Below, in pieces: positions 6,333 through 10,563 of a stretch of DNA of 10,563 nt (positions are counted from its first letter, which is position 1; each line of letters opens with the position of its first letter). Made by a program: the position numbers and the translations under genes. A model generated the notes under the pieces. It saw nothing but the letters and a program-made list of their open reading frames with translations. It ran no database searches and was not told the DNA's origin. The stretch is from Gammaproteobacteria bacterium. GTDB taxonomy: Bacteria; Pseudomonadota; Gammaproteobacteria; Steroidobacterales; Woeseiaceae. The stretch is from contig DAOWGY010000007.1 of NCBI GenBank assembly GCA_030641695.1, positions 1 through 10,563 on the forward strand, in the 5' to 3' direction.

Positions 6333-9300
6333 GTTCGAAAAGTCGCTATGCGGAACTGCATGCGCTCAGCAACTTCACTTTCCTGCGCGGAGCCTCACAC
6401 CCCGAGGAACTCGTGGAGACTGCTGCAGCGCTCGGATACGAAGCGCTCGCAATTACCGATGAATGCTCAATGTCGGGCGTCGTTCGCGCGCACATGGCGG
6501 CGAAGGCCTGTGGGCTCAAGCTCATTATCGGCTCCGAACTCCGCCTGCGCAGTGGCCGCAAACTCGTCGCACTTGCACAGAACCGTAATGGCTATGCGGC
6601 ACTCTGTCGCCTGATCACAGAGGCGCGCCGCGCCGCGGAGAAGGGCAGCTACGAGCTGACGCGTCTGTTTTTTGAAGACGGGCTTCCGGACTGCATCGTC
6701 CTGTGGGTGCCCGACGACGAGTTGGCACTCGATGCTGAAGATCACTGGATACGTGAGACGTTTCGCGATCGCCTGTGGATTGCGGTCGAATTGCTGGCCG
6801 ACGGCCGGCAGAGCGAGCGCCTCGAAACCCTGCAGGACGTCGGGCGGCGGCTCAAGCTGCCACTTGTCGCCAGTGGTGATGTACACATGCATCGCCGGTC
6901 CCGGCGTGTCCTGCAGGACACACTGACGGCGATCCGCGAAAACGTGACAGTCGAGCAGGCCGGATTCCTGCTGTATTCGAATGGCGAGCGTCACCTGCGT
7001 TCACCCGCCGTACTGCAACATATCTATCCCACCGGTCTGCTCGAAGAGTCCGTTCGTATCGCGGCAGGCATCGATTTCTCGCTCGATGAGTTGCGTTACG
7101 AGTATCCCGATGAAATCGTGCCCGACGGTGAAACGCCGGGCAGTTATCTGCGCAAGCTGACGGAGCGGGGCATGCGGGAACGCTGGCCGGGTGGTGTGTC
7201 GCAGAAGGTCGTGACGCTGATTGAGCACGAGCTCGAGCTGATTGCCGATCTCGTGTACGAGCCGTATTTTCTCACCGTGTACGACATCGTCGCCTTCGCG
7301 CGTTCGAGGAAGATTCTCTGCCAGGGACGCGGCTCCGCCGCGAACTCGGCGGTGTGCTTCTGCCTCGGCATCACCGAGGTCGATCCGGGGCGTATGGAGA
7401 CGCTTGTCGAACGGTTCATCTCCAAAGAGCGCAACGAGCCGCCTGACATCGACGTCGATTTCGAACACGAGCGGCGCGAAGAAGTCATCCAGTACATCTA
7501 TGAAAAGTACGGCAGGGATCGCGCGGCGCTTGCGGCAACGGTCATTACTTACCGGCCGCGCAGCGCCTTGCGGGATGTCGGCAAGGTGCTGGGACTTTCA
7601 GAGCTGCAAGTCGGCCGTCTCGCACGATCGATGCAGTGGTGGGACGGCAAACGCGTCGATGACAGTCGCGTACTCGAAGCCGGACTGGACCCCGGGAGCC
7701 CGATCGTCCGGCGGCTCCTGTATCTCGTCAGGGAGCTGATCGGCTTTCCACGGCACCTGTCGCAGCACGTGGGCGGCTTCGTGATCTCGAACGGCGCGAT
7801 GTCCGAGCTCGTGCCTATCGAGAATGCGGCGATGGATGACCGCACAGTTATCCAGTGGGAGAAGAACGATCTCGAGGACCTCGGACTTCTCAAAGTCGAC
7901 GTGCTCGGCCTCGGTATGCTGACGGCGATCCGGCGCAGCTTCGACCTGATACGCGAGTTTGATGGCCGGTGTTACACACTCGCGAGTGTTCCGGCAGAAG
8001 ACCCGGTCGTCTATGACATGATCTGTGAGGGCGACACGATGGGCGTGTTCCAGATCGAGTCGCGCGCACAAATGGCAATGTTGCCGCGGCTGAAGCCGCG
8101 TTGTTACTACGATCTTGTCGTCGAAGTAGCGATCATCCGGCCCGGCCCGATTCAGGGCGACATGGTGCATCCGTATCTTCGGCGTCGAAACGGTGAGGAG
8201 GCCGTCGACTATCCGAGTGAGGACGTCAAAGGTGTGCTGCAACGTACACTCGGTGTGCCGATTTTCCAGGAACAGGTCATGGCGCTGGCTGTCGTCGCCG
8301 CCGGATTTACGCCGGGAGAGGCGGACCGGTTGCGGCGCGCCATGGCGGCGTGGAAACGCCGCGGTGGTCTCGGGCCGTTCGAGGACAAGCTTATCGACGG
8401 CATGCGTGAACGTGGCTACAGCGAGGACTTTGCGCGGCAGATTTTCCGCCAGATAGAAGGTTTCGGCGAGTATGGTTTTCCGGAGTCACATTCTGCGAGC
8501 TTTGCATTACTCGTTTACGTGTCATGTTGGCTGAAATGCCATACACCTGCGGCATTTACCTGCGCGTTGTTGAATAGCCAGCCGATGGGGTTCTATTCCG
8601 GGTCGCAACTCGTGCAGGATGTGCGGCGCCATGGTGTCGAAGTACGTGGCGTCGACATCAACCAAAGCCACTGGGACTGCACGCTCGAAACTCGTGATGA
8701 TGGAGCGGCGGCGCTACGGCTCGGATTTCGCATGGTCAAGGGATTGTCCGAGGAGGCGGGCCGTCGCATCGAGGATGAGCGTGGTGTGCGCGTCTATGAA
8801 AGCACCCAGCGGCTCCTCGAAAGGGCGGGTCTCGACCGTCGCGAGCTCGGTGTGCTCGCGTCGGCAGGCGCATTGAAAGTATTCGAAGGTCACCGGCACC
8901 AGGCGCGCTGGGCAGTCGCCGGCGTCGAGAATCCGACCGGTTTGTTTGCATCGATGGATCGCTATGAGGCGACGCCGCTTCTGAAAAAACCCACGGAGGG
9001 GCAGAATATCGTGGCGGACTACCAGAGTATCGGCCTGACGCTGGAACGGCACCCGATGCACCTGATTCGCCACCGGCTGGACCGCTACCGCTACCTGCAG
9101 GCTGCCCGGCTGCCCGGTATCGACACTGGCCGCAGCATCAGCGTTGCCGGTCTCGTGATCACGAAGCAGCGCCCCGGCACGGCAAGCGGCGTTACCTTTG
9201 TCACGCTCGAGGATGAGACGGGTCATATCAACCTCGTCGTCTGGAAACACATCGCAGAACGAGATCGTGCCGTACTGCTGAATGCGCGCCTCATGGGCGT

Positions 9301-9412
9301 TCGCGGAGAATTACAAATCGAAGGAAAGGTGATCCACGTAATCGCCGGACAACTGGTCGATCACACGGACATGCTGGGAGACCTGGACGTCAAGTCGAGA
9401 GACTTCAGGTAG
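6329..9412 (+). CDS. dnaE2: Error-prone DNA polymerase DnaE2 (ImuC), C-family
   Basis: This is the translesion polymerase of the SOS mutasome. The 1027-residue length fits DnaE2, shorter than replicative DnaE1 (about 1160). A PHP domain starts at residue 7 with YAELHALSNFTFLRG; relative to an intact PHP site, two of the first metal-binding His are replaced (Glu9, Leu13), as is usual in DnaE2. The C-family catalytic acids are Asp375 and Asp377 in PDIDVDFEHERR and Asp524 in KVDVLGLG. PIFQEQVMALAV (644-655) and RRAMAAWKRRGGL (669-681) are DnaE2-type; DnaE1 has a KKK-type sequence at the latter. An OB fold occupies about 934-1016, and no tau-binding C-terminal domain follows. ATG 6329 overlaps the imuB stop by 4 bases without a clear Shine-Dalgarno, implying translational coupling. 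An earlier in-frame start (6269) would lengthen the overlap by 60 bases and is less likely. Confidence 0.97.
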   Translation: MSSKSRYAELHALSNFTFLRGASHPEELVETAAALGYEALAITDECSMSGVVRAHMAAKACGLKLIIGSELRLRSGRKLVALAQNRNGYAALCRLITEARRAAEKGSYELTRLFFEDGLPDCIVLWVPDDELALDAEDHWIRETFRDRLWIAVELLADGRQSERLETLQDVGRRLKLPLVASGDVHMHRRSRRVLQDTLTAIRENVTVEQAGFLLYSNGERHLRSPAVLQHIYPTGLLEESVRIAAGIDFSLDELRYEYPDEIVPDGETPGSYLRKLTERGMRERWPGGVSQKVVTLIEHELELIADLVYEPYFLTVYDIVAFARSRKILCQGRGSAANSAVCFCLGITEVDPGRMETLVERFISKERNEPPDIDVDFEHERREEVIQYIYEKYGRDRAALAATVITYRPRSALRDVGKVLGLSELQVGRLARSMQWWDGKRVDDSRVLEAGLDPGSPIVRRLLYLVRELIGFPRHLSQHVGGFVISNGAMSELVPIENAAMDDRTVIQWEKNDLEDLGLLKVDVLGLGMLTAIRRSFDLIREFDGRCYTLASVPAEDPVVYDMICEGDTMGVFQIESRAQMAMLPRLKPRCYYDLVVEVAIIRPGPIQGDMVHPYLRRRNGEEAVDYPSEDVKGVLQRTLGVPIFQEQVMALAVVAAGFTPGEADRLRRAMAAWKRRGGLGPFEDKLIDGMRERGYSEDFARQIFRQIEGFGEYGFPESHSASFALLVYVSCWLKCHTPAAFTCALLNSQPMGFYSGSQLVQDVRRHGVEVRGVDINQSHWDCTLETRDDGAAALRLGFRMVKGLSEEAGRRIEDERGVRVYESTQRLLERAGLDRRELGVLASAGALKVFEGHRHQARWAVAGVENPTGLFASMDRYEATPLLKKPTEGQNIVADYQSIGLTLERHPMHLIRHRLDRYRYLQAARLPGIDTGRSISVAGLVITKQRPGTASGVTFVTLEDETGHINLVVWKHIAERDRAVLLNARLMGVRGELQIEGKVIHVIAGQLVDHTDMLGDLDVKSRDFR

Positions 9413-9420
9413 GATTGGTC

Positions 9421-9511
9421 GTTGGAGCGTCTCTGGAGGCGCGACTGAGGTACGGAGAAATCAAGGCTCGATTTCGCTGAGTTCCAGTCGCGCTTCAAGA
9501 GGCGCTCCAAC
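9421..9511. repeat. Inverted pair of REP-like palindromes (BIME-like doublet)
   Basis: Arm 1 (9421-9446) starts GTTGGAGCG and ends GCGCGACT. Arm 2 (9486-9511) is its inverted copy, 23 of 26 bases identical; two of the three differences would be G-U pairs in RNA. Each arm is itself a small hairpin: GCGTCTC/GAGGCGC in arm 1 and GCGCTTC/GAGGCGC in arm 2. The 39-base centre holds another stem, GAAATC/GATTTC, around a 7-base loop (about 9456-9474). A conserved 5' head plus a GC-rich imperfect palindrome, in opposed pairs, is the layout of REP/BIME elements spread by RAYT (TnpA_REP) transposases; no such transposase is in the window. The element fills the gap between convergent dnaE2 and the acidic protein gene. 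It lacks a T-run on either side but could still hinder transcription or protect 3' ends. Confidence 0.75.
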
Positions 9512-9513
9512 TA

Positions 9514-9828
9514 TTAACGGTCGTCGTCGAGGTTGAAGTTGTAGGTACTGCCGAGGTCTTCATCCGACTTGCGCCGCTCCTCAAGTTCATCGAGGCGATG
9601 GCGAATTTCACGTTTCTCTGGCCCATCGTCGTCACCGGTCGCTTCAAGCTTTGCGACGAGTTCCTCGACGTTGATTTCAACGGAGATGTCACCGACGTTA
9701 TCGTCCTCGAGAATAGTCGGAACGCGCTCGGTGTCCTCGAGACCCTCGTCTTCATTTTCGTCTTCGACGTCGTCGACCGTGCCTTCGACATCATCCGAAA
9801 GTATGTCGTTCTTAATTTCACCGATCAT
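9514..9828 (-). CDS. Highly acidic small protein of unknown function
   Basis: I do not recognise this 104-residue protein. By my count 39 residues are Asp or Glu and 11 are Lys or Arg, giving a net charge near -28. There is no signal peptide, membrane segment or cysteine. The N-terminal half is an acidic low-complexity stretch (DDVEDENEDEGLEDTE). Residues about 70-92 (PEKREIRHRLDELEERRKSDE) look like a charged helix or short coiled coil, followed by a conserved-looking end, YNFNLDDD. This tail slightly resembles small acidic proteins of the Pseudomonas PA3496 kind, but only weakly. ATG 9826-9828 is preferred to an upstream TTG at 9844-9846 because GAGGTGG lies 8 bases before it. The gene lies downstream of gspF in the same direction. 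Protein rather than chance is favoured by the good ribosome-binding site and normal codon use. Confidence 0.68.
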   Translation of the reverse strand: MIGEIKNDILSDDVEGTVDDVEDENEDEGLEDTERVPTILEDDNVGDISVEINVEELVAKLEATGDDDGPEKREIRHRLDELEERRKSDEDLGSTYNFNLDDDR

Positions 9829-9933
9829 TGCGACCACCTCATGCAATAAACAGTAAGACTGATTACAAGCCAGTACGGCTGCGATTTTCCATTTGTATAC
9901 CGCGAAAAATCGCCTTGCGCAAGGACCCGAATC
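9829..9933 (-). promoter_or_regulatory. gspF-acidic gene spacer with palindrome and weak candidate promoter
   Basis: The 105-base gap contains the 12-base palindrome CCTTGCGCAAGG (9913-9924). Read on the minus strand it is followed three bases later by five T (9909-9905), a possible weak terminator for gspF. The same bases give a candidate promoter for the acidic protein: TTGCGC (9917-9922), 17 bases, TATACA (9894-9899). Both readings are weak and may exclude each other. Confidence 0.28.
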
Positions 9934-10563
9934 TCAACGAATCAAATTATTTATTTCGAAGATAGGCAGCAGGATCGCCAATACGATGACCATTACGACG
10001 GCGCCCATCGCTACGATCAACAACGGCTGCAGAATACCGAGCATTGCAGCGATGCGGCCATCGACTTCGCGCTCCTGCCCGACGGCCGACCGGGTCAGCA
10101 TCTCCTCGAGGCGCCCGCCGGCTTCGCCGCTGGACACGAGGTGAATCATCATCGGTGGAAACAACTTGCTCGAGTCAAGTGAGCGGCTTATCGAGCCACC
10201 TTCGCGAACGCGCAGGGCGGCTTCATTGACGGCTTCGCGCATCGGCAGGTTCTCAATGACTTCCGCCGATATTTTCATCGCTTCGAGTATCGGCACGCCA
10301 CTTCCGGCAAGGATGCTGAACGTGCGCGTAAAACGCGCCGTATTGATGCCCTGGGTCAGACGGCCCGTGATCGGCATGCGCAGCAGAAACCGGTGATAGC
10401 GACGGCGGGGACCCTCTTGTTGCAACAGCTTCCATATTCCCCAGCTGACAGCGGCAATGGCAATGAGCAACCAAAACCAGTTGTGGCGGAGGAAGTCGCT
10501 CGTGGCGATCAGGCCACGAGTCAGTGCCGGCAACTCGGCGGAGGTATTCTCGAATACACTGAC
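9934..10563 (-). CDS. gspF: Type II secretion inner-membrane protein GspF, C-terminal part; 5' end outside window
   Basis: GspF is the polytopic inner-membrane platform protein of the type II secretion system, which works with the GspE ATPase to assemble the pseudopilus. The frame is open to the window edge and gives 209 residues, about the last half of a roughly 400-residue protein. It begins with VSVFENTSAELPALTRGL, a typical GspF linker, then transmembrane segment WFWLLIAIAAVSWGIW. The second T2SSF domain follows (NTARFTRTFSILAGSGVPILEA ... REGGSISRSLDSSKLFPPMMIHLVSSGEAGGRLEEML in pieces). It ends with the hydrophobic segment LLIVAMGAVVMVIVLAILL and the family end PIFEINNLI. The SSGEAGGRL and NTARFTRT motifs favour GspF over the pilus protein PilC. 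gspG, often the next gene, does not follow; the acidic protein gene does. Confidence 0.94.
   Translation of the reverse strand, partial: VSVFENTSAELPALTRGLIATSDFLRHNWFWLLIAIAAVSWGIWKLLQQEGPRRRYHRFLLRMPITGRLTQGINTARFTRTFSILAGSGVPILEAMKISAEVIENLPMREAVNEAALRVREGGSISRSLDSSKLFPPMMIHLVSSGEAGGRLEEMLTRSAVGQEREVDGRIAAMLGILQPLLIVAMGAVVMVIVLAILLPIFEINNLIR

Noticed and set aside
6329..9412. Replicative DnaE1 (DNA polymerase III alpha)
   Set aside because: Too short, no tau-binding tail, DnaE2-type AAWKRRGGL segment, and located in an imuA-imuB operon.
9421..9511. Simple rho-independent terminator of dnaE2
   Set aside because: No T-run follows on either strand, and the two arms are separate palindromes with matching heads, which fits a REP doublet better.
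9569..9856. Ser-rich plus-strand frame opposite the acidic protein
   Set aside because: It is the antisense of GAC/GAA/GAG-rich coding sequence and has no ribosome-binding site or domain.

Overview
The window looks like chromosomal DNA from a gammaproteobacterium. The evidence is a LexA close to the Enterobacteria/Pseudomonas type, an SOS box of the form CTGT-N8-ACAG, a type II secretion GspF, an alanine-rich Lpp/OprI-like lipoprotein and REP-type palindromes. GC is moderately high, and Leu codons before Glu or Asp are very often CTC, giving many CTCGAG hexamers. The genus cannot be named from the sequence; a marine or uncultured lineage is only a guess.

Layout. 1-425 is the 3' end of fabH (+), facing a DUF1232/YkvA-like gene at 447-992 (-). 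A short intergenic region with two hairpins precedes a two-gene unit (+): a glutathione S-transferase-like protein (1155-1811) and, overlapping by 4 bases, an exported L,D-transpeptidase (1808-2833). That unit converges on a small alanine-rich lipoprotein gene (2863-3156, -). The lipoprotein's probable terminator lies inside the last codons of the transpeptidase gene.

3365-9412 is the core of the window: an SOS mutagenesis operon, lexA-imuA-imuB-dnaE2. Two tandem LexA boxes sit in front of lexA, and the first contains a perfect TATAAT. lexA and imuA are 12 bases apart; imuA/imuB and imuB/dnaE2 each overlap by 4 bases, so the cassette is probably one transcript with coupled translation. LexA represses itself and the mutasome together. 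After DNA damage, RecA-stimulated self-cleavage of LexA would release ImuA, the catalytically dead Y-family adaptor ImuB, and the error-prone C-family polymerase DnaE2 (ImuC).

Downstream, 9421-9511 holds an inverted pair of REP-like palindromes with GTTGGAGCG heads. On the minus strand follow a very acidic 104-residue protein of unknown function (9514-9828) and the 3' part of gspF (9934 to the window end). The mutagenesis operon is a known system type. The less usual points are the N-terminal extension of ImuB, the pairing of an L,D-transpeptidase with a Lys-ended lipoprotein, the terminator inside a coding end, the REP doublet and the acidic protein.
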